Below are positions 1 to 6,001 of a DNA stretch of 6,083 nucleotides, piece by piece. The DNA is from Bifidobacteriaceae bacterium (lineage in GTDB: Bacteria; Actinomycetota; Actinomycetes; Actinomycetales; WQXJ01). Each line of letters opens with the position of its first letter. Position 1 is the stretch's first letter. The notes under the pieces are model-generated. The model saw only the letters and a program-made list of their open reading frames with translations, did no database searches and had not been told where the DNA came from. The translations under genes were made by a program, and so were the position numbers. The stretch is from contig JAIRPS010000110.1 in NCBI GenBank assembly GCA_031256885.1, positions 1-6,083 on the forward strand. The letters are read 5' to 3'.

Positions 1-83
1 AAATCAACAATTGGCAACGTTGTCTCACCGCTTTGCCCGGCAACTGACGAAGCGATCTCAGGGAGTGGAGGTTCATCCGTCAT
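1..83 (-). CDS. N-terminus of an unidentified protein, cut by the window edge
   Basis: An ATG at 83 opens a frame with no stop to the left edge (27 full codons, beginning MTDEPPLPEI). It is preceded by AGGA with an 8-nt spacer, a reasonable Shine-Dalgarno, and starts 42 bp after the uracil permease stop on the same strand, so it could be co-transcribed with it. The visible residues are acidic and proline-rich, with no signal peptide or membrane segment, and too short to assign to a family. The opposite strand is also open here (1-117) but has no identifiable start. The call rests on the start context only. Confidence 0.5.
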   Translation of the reverse strand, partial: MTDEPPLPEIASSVAGQSGETTLPIVD

Positions 84-125
84 GGCCTTAATCCTGACAT
101 GTTTGGTGACCGGTTGACAACCCGC

Positions 126-1415
126 CTAAGCCGCCACATCAGTTCCGCGCCATCGGGCCAGCAAACGCATTGGGTGGTAGATGGCGAAAGCTGCCACAGT
201 GCCCACAGCAATCCCGGTAAGGGTCATTTTGCCAATCTGGAAAGTTGCATCAGCGATTCCCAAAATCAAGGCAATGGCGGCTGGGAACAGATTGACGGGG
301 TTGGCAAAGTTGACCTTGTTTTCCACCCAGATGCGCGCGCCAAGCAGGCCGATCATGCCGTACAGCACCACGCCAGCACCGCCAATCACACCAGCTGGCA
401 CCGTATTGACCGCAGCGCCAAATTTCGGTATCAGTGACAGCAGCAAAGCCGTGCCGGCTGCCACCCAGTAAACCGCTGTGGAATACACCTTGGTTGCCGC
501 CATCACGCCAATGTTCTCAGCGTAAGTAGTGGTGCCTGAACCGCCACCGAGGCCCGCCAATGTGGTGGCAAGACCATCAGCTAGTAGCGCTTTGCCCATC
601 CGCTGGTTGTAGTTGTGACCGGTCATCAAGGCGACTGATTTAACATGGCCAACGTTCTCGGCAACCAGCACCAGAACAACCGGCACAAACATGGCCAAAA
701 CAGTGAAATCGACCTGCGGTGTATGGAAGGTTGGCAAACCCACCCAATCAGCCTTGCTGACTGCCTCAAAGTTAACATCGCCCATCAGCCAAGCAACCAC
801 ATAGCCAACCACCACGCCAAGCAAAATCGATAAACGGCCAAGCAGTCCCCGGAAAAGCACTGCAATAGCCACCACAGCTATGACAGTCACCCAGGCGGTT
901 ACCGGCATGGCATGGAAGCTACCCCAGGCAGCCCCCGCCAGGTTGAAGCCGATCAGCATGACAATGGTTCCAGTCATCACCGGCGGCATGAAAGCCTCCA
1001 GCCAACCAGTACCAACTGCTTGGACAATCAAACCGACTATTGCCAACAAAACTCCGGCACACAAAACACCGAACAAGGCTGGACCAATCCGTGAAGGATC
1101 AGCCTGAACAACCTCAGCGCCACCACCGGCGGCGGCACCAATTGGTGCAATGAAAGCAAACGAAGACCCCAAATAGGAGGGCAAACGGTTCCCGGTGATC
1201 AGTAAGAAGCCGGCAGTACCAATCGCCGAGAAAAACAAAGTGGTTGATGGGGGAAACCCTGTGATCAGGGGAACAAGGAAAGTGGCACCAAACATTGCCA
1301 CAACATGCTGCAACCCCATTGACACCGTTCGGGGCCAAAGCAGACGTTCACCAGGGTCAACTACATCACCCGGCTTGATCGTCTTACCATCGCCATGCAC
1401 AGTCCAAATTGCCAT
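126..1415 (-). CDS. uraA: Uracil permease, NCS2 (nucleobase:cation symporter-2) family
   Basis: Inner-membrane transporter that imports uracil, by family knowledge as a proton symporter feeding pyrimidine salvage. The ATG at 1415 is chosen because a strong GAGGAGG lies 6 nt upstream. It gives 429 residues, the length of E. coli UraA, and starts MAIWTVHGDG. An in-frame GTG at 1487 would only add 24 residues encoded by leader hairpins. Visible family marks are the TM1 motif with Q36-H37 (GLQHVVAMFGATFLVP), GSSFAFIAP at 83-91, the AENVGH segment with Glu253, and GTTTYAENIGVMAATKVYS around 294-312 with Glu300. The two glutamates correspond to the substrate-binding pair of UraA. The protein is hydrophobic throughout, as expected for a 14-helix carrier, and appears intact. 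A broader uracil/xanthine specificity cannot be excluded, but the motifs are closest to uracil carriers. It lies 202 bp downstream of dtd and probably has its own promoter and structured leader. Confidence 0.93.
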   Translation of the reverse strand: MAIWTVHGDGKTIKPGDVVDPGERLLWPRTVSMGLQHVVAMFGATFLVPLITGFPPSTTLFFSAIGTAGFLLITGNRLPSYLGSSFAFIAPIGAAAGGGAEVVQADPSRIGPALFGVLCAGVLLAIVGLIVQAVGTGWLEAFMPPVMTGTIVMLIGFNLAGAAWGSFHAMPVTAWVTVIAVVAIAVLFRGLLGRLSILLGVVVGYVVAWLMGDVNFEAVSKADWVGLPTFHTPQVDFTVLAMFVPVVLVLVAENVGHVKSVALMTGHNYNQRMGKALLADGLATTLAGLGGGSGTTTYAENIGVMAATKVYSTAVYWVAAGTALLLSLIPKFGAAVNTVPAGVIGGAGVVLYGMIGLLGARIWVENKVNFANPVNLFPAAIALILGIADATFQIGKMTLTGIAVGTVAAFAIYHPMRLLARWRGTDVAA

Positions 1416-1426
1416 CTTTGGCCTCC

Positions 1427-1474
1427 TCAGCCACAGCTGGTTCCGCCCTTCGGAACCAGCAAACCAGTTGCCAT
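1427..1474 (-). CDS. Possible 15-codon leader ORF overlapping the uraA ribosome binding site
   Basis: In the permease leader, an ATG at 1474 opens MATGLLVPKGGTSCG and ends at a TGA (1429-1427). The last bases of that stop overlap the GAGGAGG Shine-Dalgarno of the permease. The ORF spans the strong hairpin at 1436-1460, so a ribosome reading it would open the hairpin and stop at the permease binding site. No convincing Shine-Dalgarno precedes its own ATG, and an ORF this short occurs easily by chance. Translation-coupled control is an inference. Confidence 0.2.
   Translation of the reverse strand: MATGLLVPKGGTSCG
1436..1460 (-). promoter_or_regulatory. Perfect 10-bp stem-loop just upstream of the uraA Shine-Dalgarno
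   Basis: Read on the minus strand, GCTGGTTCCG and CGGAACCAGC form a perfect 10-bp stem around an AAGGG loop, ending 7 nt before the GAGGAGG of the permease gene. No U-run follows, so it is not a standard intrinsic terminator. Position and strength fit a leader element controlling translation or RNA stability. I do not see the conserved loop expected of a PyrR binding site, so the effector is unknown. Confidence 0.55.
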
Positions 1475-1478
1475 TAGA

Positions 1479-1499
1479 CCGCGCCACGGCTTGGCGCAG
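1479..1499 (-). promoter_or_regulatory. Second leader stem-loop upstream of uraA
   Basis: On the minus strand, CTGCGCCA and TGGCGCGG pair over 8 bp (one G-U) around an AGCCG loop. It lies 18 nt upstream of the 10-bp hairpin. A weaker 5-bp inverted repeat (ACCCT/AGGGT, 1515-1530) lies further upstream. Tandem hairpins in this leader suggest cis-regulation of the permease, but no known riboswitch or attenuator class is recognised. Confidence 0.4.
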
Positions 1500-1539
1500 C
1501 TCAATGACAACCCAACCCTACCGGCAGGGTCGCACAAAG

Positions 1540-1570
1540 ACTACACCAGTTGCAGCACTGACTGTGTCAA
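1540..1570 (-). promoter_or_regulatory. Candidate promoter for the uracil permease
   Basis: On the minus strand a perfect TTGACA (1570-1565) is followed after 19 bp by TGTAGT (1545-1540), preceded by TGG, which fits an extended -10 (TGn). The spacing is 2 bp longer than ideal and the -10 matches consensus at 4 of 6 positions. Transcription would start near 1533, giving a leader of about 118 nt before the ATG at 1415. The -35 lies inside an inverted repeat. Confidence 0.4.
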
Positions 1571-1582
1571 CTAAGCAGTCAG
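1558..1582 (-). promoter_or_regulatory. 7-bp inverted repeat flanking the candidate -35 (operator or weak terminator)
   Basis: CTGACTG and CAGTCAG form perfect 7-bp arms separated by 11 bp that contain the TTGACA described at 1565-1570. The repeat begins 36 bp past the dtd stop. As RNA it could be a weak transcript end for fumC-dtd, but no T-run follows on the minus strand. As DNA, its symmetry around the -35 fits a repressor operator. The sequence alone does not decide. Confidence 0.35.
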
Positions 1583-1617
1583 GTTAAACACTGTGGTGGC
1601 GACCAAAACAGGAGCTT

Positions 1618-2046
1618 TTAGGTAGCTTCAACTACCAGCGTGACTGGCCCATCATTAGTCAAACTGACCGCCATATCCGCACCGAATACACCGGTTTGGA
1701 CTGCCACTCCGCGTTCACGTAACAGTTCAACAACCCGGTTAACCAGAGGTTCAGCCAGCGGCCCAGGTGCCGCCGCCTGCCAGGTTGGTCGCCGCCCTTT
1801 ACGTGCATCACCATATAACGTGAATTGGGAGATCACCAGTACGGGAGCACCCGCATCAAGCACTGACCGTTCATCACGCAGCAAACGTAAGTCAGCGATT
1901 TTGCGAGCGATCAGCGCAGCTTGAGCTTCGGCATCGTCATGTGTTACACCAATCAGTGCAACCAGGCCTTCGCCAGTGAACGAACCAACCACCTCACCAG
2001 CCACGCTGACTGAGGCACCAAGAGCGCGTTGTAAGACTGCCCGCAT
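1618..2046 (-). CDS. dtd: D-aminoacyl-tRNA deacylase
   Basis: Cytosolic proofreading enzyme that hydrolyses D-amino acids (and, by family knowledge, mischarged glycine) from tRNA. At 142 residues it is normal length for bacterial DTD and complete: it begins MRAVLQRA, carries the SQFTLYGD motif at 73-80 (catalytic-site strand), GRRPTW at 84-89, TGVFGADM at 118-125, and the NDGPVT block at 131-136 whose Gly-Pro (133-134) is the chirality-selecting Gly-cisPro motif. The short segment between LRLLRDE and SQFTL is the form usual in Actinobacteria. The ATG lies 4 bp after the fumC TGA (TGATGCAATG) and has no clear Shine-Dalgarno in the preceding fumC codons, so translation is probably coupled to fumC in one transcript. 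Confidence 0.96.
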   Translation of the reverse strand: MRAVLQRALGASVSVAGEVVGSFTGEGLVALIGVTHDDAEAQAALIARKIADLRLLRDERSVLDAGAPVLVISQFTLYGDARKGRRPTWQAAAPGPLAEPLVNRVVELLRERGVAVQTGVFGADMAVSLTNDGPVTLVVEAT

Positions 2047-2050
2047 TGCA

Positions 2051-3457
2051 TCAGCGGCTTGGCGGGCGAGTCATTGGCAGAACATCAAGCGCCTGGTCAA
2101 GCTGGTTTTCAGTGAGCTGGCCGCGCTCAACAAAACCCAAATCAATGGTCGCTTGGCGCACGGTTACACCATGTTTCACCGCATGTTTGGCAATTTGTGC
2201 GGCCGCTTCATAACCAATTACACGGTTCAAAGGGGTGACAATGGAGGGCGAAGATTCAGCCAGTTGGCGGCAACGTTCCACATTGGCAGTGATCCCTGTC
2301 ACACAGCGGTCAGCCAGCAGGCGAGTTGAGTTAGCTAACAAACGGATCGATTCAAGCAGTGCGGCAGCAATCAGCGGGATTTGCACATTCAGTTCAAAGA
2401 AACCAGAAGCGCCACCCCAAGTGATCGCTGCATCATTGCCGATCACGCGGGAGCAAACTTGCAGAACAGCCTCGGGAATGACCGGATTGACCTTGCCCGG
2501 CATGATTGATGAGCCAGGCTGCAAATCGGGTAGAGCAATCTCGCCAAGTCCGGTGTTGGGACCGGAACTCATCCACCGCAAGTCGTTGCAAATTTTGATC
2601 AGTGAAACAGCAATGGTTTTCAACGCGCCGGAAGCCTCAACCAGCCCGTCACGAGCCGACTGGGCCTCAAAATGATCGGTTGCTTCGGTTAGCGGCAAAC
2701 CAGTGTCCTGGGCAAGCAAAGCAATCACCCTGTGTGGAAAACCAGCTGGTGTGTTGATGCCGGTTCCTACCGCTGTGCCACCGAGCGGCACTTCAGCAAC
2801 GCGCGGCAGCGCAGCCGCTAACCGTTGCACGCCGGCGGTGATCGCTGCGGCATAGCCAGCGAACTCTTGGCCAAGTGTGACCGGGGTTGCGTCCATCAGG
2901 TGGGTGCGTCCTGATTTGACGACAGTGGCAAATTCGGTTGCCTTTGCGCTGAGAGTCTTGGCAAGGTGCGTTAAAGCTGGTTCTAAATCATTGACGATGG
3001 CGCTGGTGGCCGCGACATGCACTGAGGTGGGGAAAACATCGTTAGAGGATTGGGAACAGTTGACATGATCATTCGGGTGAACTGGGCTGCCGAGGATTTG
3101 GCTGGCCAGAGTGGCAATCACCTCATTGGTGTTCATGTTTGATGACGTGCCCGAACCGGTTTGGTAAACATCAACCGGGAACTGGTTGTCATGTTGACCG
3201 CTGGCCACCTGCTCAGCTGCCTCAATGATCGCTTTGGCAATCGCTGGATCAAGCACGCCTAGTTCAGCGTTGGCCGCCGCAGCGGCCTTTTTGATACGGG
3301 CCAGCGCCGCAATGTGCGTGCTTTCCAAGCCGCGTCCAGATATTGGAAAATTGTCAACCGCACGTTGGGTTTGCGCCCGGTAGAGGGCGGAAACAGGCAC
3401 TTTAACCTCGCCCATGGTGTCGTGTTCAATGCGGTACTCAAGGTGGCTATCAGTCAT
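2051..3457 (-). CDS. fumC: Class II fumarate hydratase (fumarase C)
   Basis: Cytosolic homotetrameric, iron-independent enzyme that interconverts fumarate and L-malate, in the TCA cycle or the reductive branch leading to succinate. The 468-residue length is typical and the protein looks intact. Motifs in order: [15 protein letters not shown] near the N-terminus, [16 protein letters not shown] (100-115), [17 protein letters not shown] with catalytic His186, and the superfamily signature [11 protein letters not shown] (315-325) with the catalytic loop serine at 317. These separate it from argininosuccinate lyase and favour fumarase over aspartase, though aspartase is the nearest relative. The start is fixed: an in-frame TGA at 3487-3485 lies only 9 codons upstream and no other start codon lies between. 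No Shine-Dalgarno precedes the ATG, and a CAGAAT 7 nt upstream could be a -10 for a leaderless transcript. First gene of a likely fumC-dtd unit. Confidence 0.95.
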   Translation of the reverse strand: MTDSHLEYRIEHDTMGEVKVPVSALYRAQTQRAVDNFPISGRGLESTHIAALARIKKAAAAANAELGVLDPAIAKAIIEAAEQVASGQHDNQFPVDVYQTGSGTSSNMNTNEVIATLASQILGSPVHPNDHVNCSQSSNDVFPTSVHVAATSAIVNDLEPALTHLAKTLSAKATEFATVVKSGRTHLMDATPVTLGQEFAGYAAAITAGVQRLAAALPRVAEVPLGGTAVGTGINTPAGFPHRVIALLAQDTGLPLTEATDHFEAQSARDGLVEASGALKTIAVSLIKICNDLRWMSSGPNTGLGEIALPDLQPGSSIMPGKVNPVIPEAVLQVCSRVIGNDAAITWGGASGFFELNVQIPLIAAALLESIRLLANSTRLLADRCVTGITANVERCRQLAESSPSIVTPLNRVIGYEAAAQIAKHAVKHGVTVRQATIDLGFVERGQLTENQLDQALDVLPMTRPPSR

Positions 3458-3581
3458 AGCATTGATTCTGCCAGGCTTGTTGGTTCAACTGCGGCTGAAC
3501 TCACCAGTTGCTTGAAAACCGTTGCGGTGCAGGCCGCCGCTCAAGCCTCGTGCCGCTGCACACCGCTAAGCTGGCCTGATC
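3458..3581. promoter_or_regulatory. Divergent fumC / activase intergenic region
   Basis: These 124 bp must hold both promoters. An inverted repeat GTTCA-N8-TGAAC (3483-3487 and 3496-3500) sits near the fumC side and could bind a regulator. Toward the activase, TAAGCT (3567-3572) lies 9 nt before the ATG. Toward fumC, CAGAAT (3470-3465 on the minus strand) lies 7 nt before the ATG. Neither has a good -35 partner. I see no FNR/CRP-type palindrome (TTGAT-N4-ATCAA). Confidence 0.35.
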
Positions 3582-4358
3582 ATGGCGGTTCCTCACATTT
3601 TCAACGTCCAACGCTTCAGCACCAGCGACGGGCCGGGTTTACGCACCACGGTTTTTTTCAAGGGTTGCCCATTGCGTTGCGCCTGGTGCCACAACCCGGA
3701 ATCGCAATCTTTCGCTCCGGAGCCAATGCCCACACCGGGTTCAGGTATCGAAACGGTTGGCCAGCCTTGGACAATTCCCGAACTGGTAGCAGAATGCCTG
3801 AAAGATCAGGTGTTTTACGACCAATCTGGTGGTGGAGTGACACTGTCTGGTGGGGAGGTGATGGTGCAAGATTGGCCATATTTGATTGAACTGATCGATC
3901 AGTTGCGCCAAGCGGGCGTGAGTGTGGGGGTTGACACTTGTGGTGTGGCAGCACCAGCCCGATTTCGTCAGCTAGCCACCACTGTTGATTTTTGGTTATA
4001 TGACTTGAAAATGCTCGACAACGCCATGCATCAACGCTGGACTGGCGGATCAAATAGCCTGGTCAAGCGCAATTTATTGGCCTTGTCGCAGCTTGGCGCA
4101 ACGATCTACTTGCGCTTGATCCTAATTGAGAGCATCAACACCAGTGATGCGGCGATTGCCTCAGTGATTGCCTGGCTGCGCCGCCATCAAATCACCTTGC
4201 AGCAGGTTGACCTGCTTGTTTACCACAAACTGGGTGAAGCTAAAGCGGCCCGTTTGGGGCGGCCAGTTGAGCATTTCAGTGCACCCAGTGCAGCGCGCGT
4301 TACTGAGATTGCCCAACAGTTCGCTGAGCATTACGCCGTAGTAACAGTGGGTGGTTAG
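3582..4358 (+). CDS. Glycyl-radical-enzyme activating enzyme (PflA-like radical SAM), short form
   Basis: Predicted to cleave S-adenosylmethionine at a [4Fe-4S] cluster and abstract hydrogen from a glycine of a partner glycyl-radical enzyme under anaerobic conditions. Residues 6-41 (IFNVQRFSTSDGPGLRTTVF, then KGCPLRCAWCHNPES) are diagnostic, with the CxxxCxxC cluster at C29, C33 and C36. SGGGVTLSGGE (82-92) contains the SAM-binding GGE. VDTCG (117-121), YDLKMLD (140-146) and LLVYHKLGEAKAARLG (211-226) complete the fold. At 258 residues it is shorter than the usual roughly 300-residue activases with this N-terminus, because a linker (42-62) with no cysteine replaces the ferredoxin-like domain; outside C29/C33/C36 only C72 and C120 occur. 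The start is fixed by an in-frame TAA at 3567-3569; no Shine-Dalgarno is visible. No glycyl-radical enzyme is in the window, so its partner (pyruvate formate-lyase or another) is unknown. Confidence 0.9.
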   Translation: MAVPHIFNVQRFSTSDGPGLRTTVFFKGCPLRCAWCHNPESQSFAPEPMPTPGSGIETVGQPWTIPELVAECLKDQVFYDQSGGGVTLSGGEVMVQDWPYLIELIDQLRQAGVSVGVDTCGVAAPARFRQLATTVDFWLYDLKMLDNAMHQRWTGGSNSLVKRNLLALSQLGATIYLRLILIESINTSDAAIASVIAWLRRHQITLQQVDLLVYHKLGEAKAARLGRPVEHFSAPSAARVTEIAQQFAEHYAVVTVGG

Positions 4359-4382
4359 TAGGCCGTTTGGTCTGGCTGCAGT

Positions 4383-5366
4383 TCAATAATTGCCTGCAAT
4401 AATTGCTTCAGCACGCCGGACTGTTTCTAGCCAGTTTTGTTGTGCTTGCACAAAAACTGGTTGGTAGCGTTGCGCAATTGTTCGCTCAGCATCCGCTGTT
4501 ACTGTTGCCCAGGTGTCGGCTAAACCAACGTTCCGCTTGCAGGTGATGTCGGCTTTGGCAGTGGCCAACTCTTGGACGGTGGGACCTTCAGTGGCAGTGG
4601 TTGATTCTGACTCAACCAAGCCATACTCGTCAAAGGTCAGGTCAATAAAATCAGCGCGCGCATCCAAGGGGCGGGCATAGTGGTAACCACTGTTTTCCAT
4701 ACATTTGCTCCATTGGGTAAATGCAGCCTCTGTGCGCTCGTCGGTTGTTGCCATTATGGCTAGTTCACCAAACCACCGCTCCTCCCCAGCGACATTTGGC
4801 AAATTTCGATCATAGATTGCTTGATTTAGTTCACCCATACAACCGCCGAGCTGTCCGTTGCTTTCACCCATCAGTGCAGCGACATAACTGTCAGAATCTG
4901 GTGGGCTGTTTTCCGCTGAAAGCAATGGCTCAAGGTTGTCTTGATAGCCCTGGTAGCCAGCGGTTTCAGCTGAATGCGGCGAGGTGATACCAATATAACT
5001 ATCGAGTTTACGACGCCAGTCTTCTCCGCTGCTGATGGTCACGGGATTTGCCTTGTAAACAAAACCTTGTTCTTTCATGCACTTGGTCAAAAACACGTCA
5101 TGGGCTGTTTGCACTGCTTTGGCTTGTTGCTCTGTGGTGGCGTAATAGTCAAAGATTGCGCTCGAACGATCAGCCGCCAATAAATCATCATCAACCCAAC
5201 CGCTAGCCCTGATATGCGTGGCATCACTGGAGGGAGGAACCGTTACAGGTGCCCCACAGCCTGCCAGCCACAACATTCCAAGAATGAACCCAACCGCCCG
5301 TTGCCGTGATGACAACAGGCGGCGAAGCTCAAACATCAATTTCGACATCAAAAACCGCGCTTTCAC
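4383..5366 (-). CDS. Predicted lipoprotein of unknown function with paired CM modules
   Basis: A 327-residue protein with a lipoprotein signal: arginine-rich n-region (RRLLSSRQR), hydrophobic AVGFILGMLWLAG and a lipobox LAGC with Cys37, so it should be lipid-anchored on the outer face of the membrane. The mature part has exactly four cysteines: C96 (KCMKEQGFVY), C176 (GCMGELN), C222 (KCMENSGYHY) and C276 (ADITCKRNVGL). Two KCM..xxG[FY]xY units suggest an internal duplication, and four exported cysteines suggest two disulfides. The layout matches a family of actinobacterial lipoproteins I know only as uncharacterised. The GTG at 5366 directly follows the TAG of the upstream gene (TAGGTG), so translation is probably coupled. 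In-frame ATGs at 5348 and 5336 would still leave a complete signal peptide, and none of the three has a good Shine-Dalgarno, so the exact start is uncertain. Confidence 0.8.
   Translation of the reverse strand: MKARFLMSKLMFELRRLLSSRQRAVGFILGMLWLAGCGAPVTVPPSSDATHIRASGWVDDDLLAADRSSAIFDYYATTEQQAKAVQTAHDVFLTKCMKEQGFVYKANPVTISSGEDWRRKLDSYIGITSPHSAETAGYQGYQDNLEPLLSAENSPPDSDSYVAALMGESNGQLGGCMGELNQAIYDRNLPNVAGEERWFGELAIMATTDERTEAAFTQWSKCMENSGYHYARPLDARADFIDLTFDEYGLVESESTTATEGPTVQELATAKADITCKRNVGLADTWATVTADAERTIAQRYQPVFVQAQQNWLETVRRAEAIIAGNY
4384..4406. repeat. 10-bp direct repeat at the convergent gene ends
   Basis: CAATAATTGC occurs twice (4384-4393 and 4397-4406) with a 3-bp spacer, inside the last codons of the lipoprotein gene (residues AIIAGNY). 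Each copy is close to a palindrome (GCAAT/ATTGC). The 24 bp between the converging stops (4359-4382) hold no GC-rich hairpin with a T-run, so no intrinsic terminator is evident. The repeat may be just a small slippage duplication at the C-terminus. Confidence 0.4.
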
Positions 5367-5942
5367 CTAGTGAAAACTACCCTGTGCAAAATGCACAGTG
5401 GTTGACAGAACCAATACTTGTGGGTAAGCAGAAACCTCGCCCCAAGGCACTGATGCAGTGTTCTTTGTGCCGCAACCAAGGTTATACCATCGACTCCAAA
5501 CTCCGAAAGTTGAACCGTTATAGCCAACATACCAACCTTGTCCTTGTAAGCATGCCTGTTGATTTGTGCCTGGAACAAGTTGCCAACTGTACGTGAAAGT
5601 TGAACCCTTTTTGCCAATGTTTGCGCAAGCGCGTCGCCATGGCCCGCGCCATGCGCCGGGAGGAGCAGAAAACGTTGTGTTGCAATTAGCAGACACCGAA
5701 GCCGCTGCTATTACTTTCTGGTTTGGGCGTGCCACCACATATTTGTCAAGCTCAGCATTACTGATTATGCCTGAAACCGTGACACGTGCTGCACGCTCAA
5801 CCCCGGGCTCAACGTAGGAACCAGTCTTGGAGGGATAAAAGCGATCTGGCTGCGCAGGATCCATGTTACCCGCGTGGCTAGGAATGGTCAAAAATGTACA
5901 ACTGAACAGCAACAACAGCATGCACGAGATAGAACGAAGCAA
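5367..5942 (-). CDS. Secreted Trp-rich four-cysteine protein, function unknown
   Basis: I place the start at the TTG at 5942: GGAGGT lies 8 nt upstream, and the resulting 191 residues begin with a clean signal peptide (MLRS, hydrophobic ISCMLLLLFSCTFLTIP, cleavage after SHA at residue 24). An in-frame TTG at 6059 would add 39 odd residues including a proline run from the C-tract, with no usable Shine-Dalgarno. The mature protein has four cysteines (C87, C106, C131, C157), consistent with two disulfides, and is rich in Trp, Gly and Tyr, most visibly at 137-158 (WYVGYNGSTFGVWSRWYNLGCG). No catalytic motif, membrane anchor or sortase signal is visible. I do not recognise a named family; a cell-surface, bacteriocin-like or small-ligand-binding protein are all possible. 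It is followed with no gap by the lipoprotein gene, so the two are likely one operon. A 21-bp C-tract lies 80 bp upstream of the chosen start. Confidence 0.7.
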   Translation of the reverse strand: MLRSISCMLLLLFSCTFLTIPSHAGNMDPAQPDRFYPSKTGSYVEPGVERAARVTVSGIISNAELDKYVVARPNQKVIAAASVSANCNTTFSAPPGAWRGPWRRACANIGKKGSTFTYSWQLVPGTNQQACLQGQGWYVGYNGSTFGVWSRWYNLGCGTKNTASVPWGEVSAYPQVLVLSTTVHFAQGSFH

Positions 5943-6001
5943 CGCTGTCCACCTCCGCCGACAGACTGGCGAGTGGGTGTGGACAGAATCAATCCCTGCC
6001 T

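Noticed and set aside
1..117. Plus-strand open frame entering from the left edge and ending at TGA 115-117
   Set aside because: It has no visible start and an unremarkable composition; the minus-strand frame with an ATG and AGGA site explains the region better.
1416..1487. N-terminal extension of the uracil permease to a GTG at 1487
   Set aside because: The ATG at 1415 has a strong GAGGAGG at 6 nt and gives the exact UraA length; the extension is encoded by hairpin sequence and has no family similarity I can see.
1416..1540. PyrR attenuator upstream of the uracil permease
   Set aside because: The hairpin loops lack the conserved PyrR-binding sequence as I remember it, and no terminator U-run follows.
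1515..1582. Intrinsic terminator after dtd
   Set aside because: The inverted repeats at 1558-1582 and 1515-1530 have short stems and no T-run on the minus strand.
3314..3889. Plus-strand 191-codon open frame across the fumC/activase junction
   Set aside because: It overlaps the strongly supported fumC and the activase in other frames and shows no recognisable protein features.
4359..4410. Bidirectional terminator between the converging activase and lipoprotein genes
   Set aside because: The gap is 24 bp with no GC-rich hairpin or T-run; the only structure is an AT-rich direct repeat.
5896..5907. Possible lipobox LFSC in the signal peptide of the secreted protein
   Set aside because: Phe at -2 is off consensus, the hydrophobic stretch continues beyond the cysteine, and the SHA cleavage site downstream fits signal peptidase I better.
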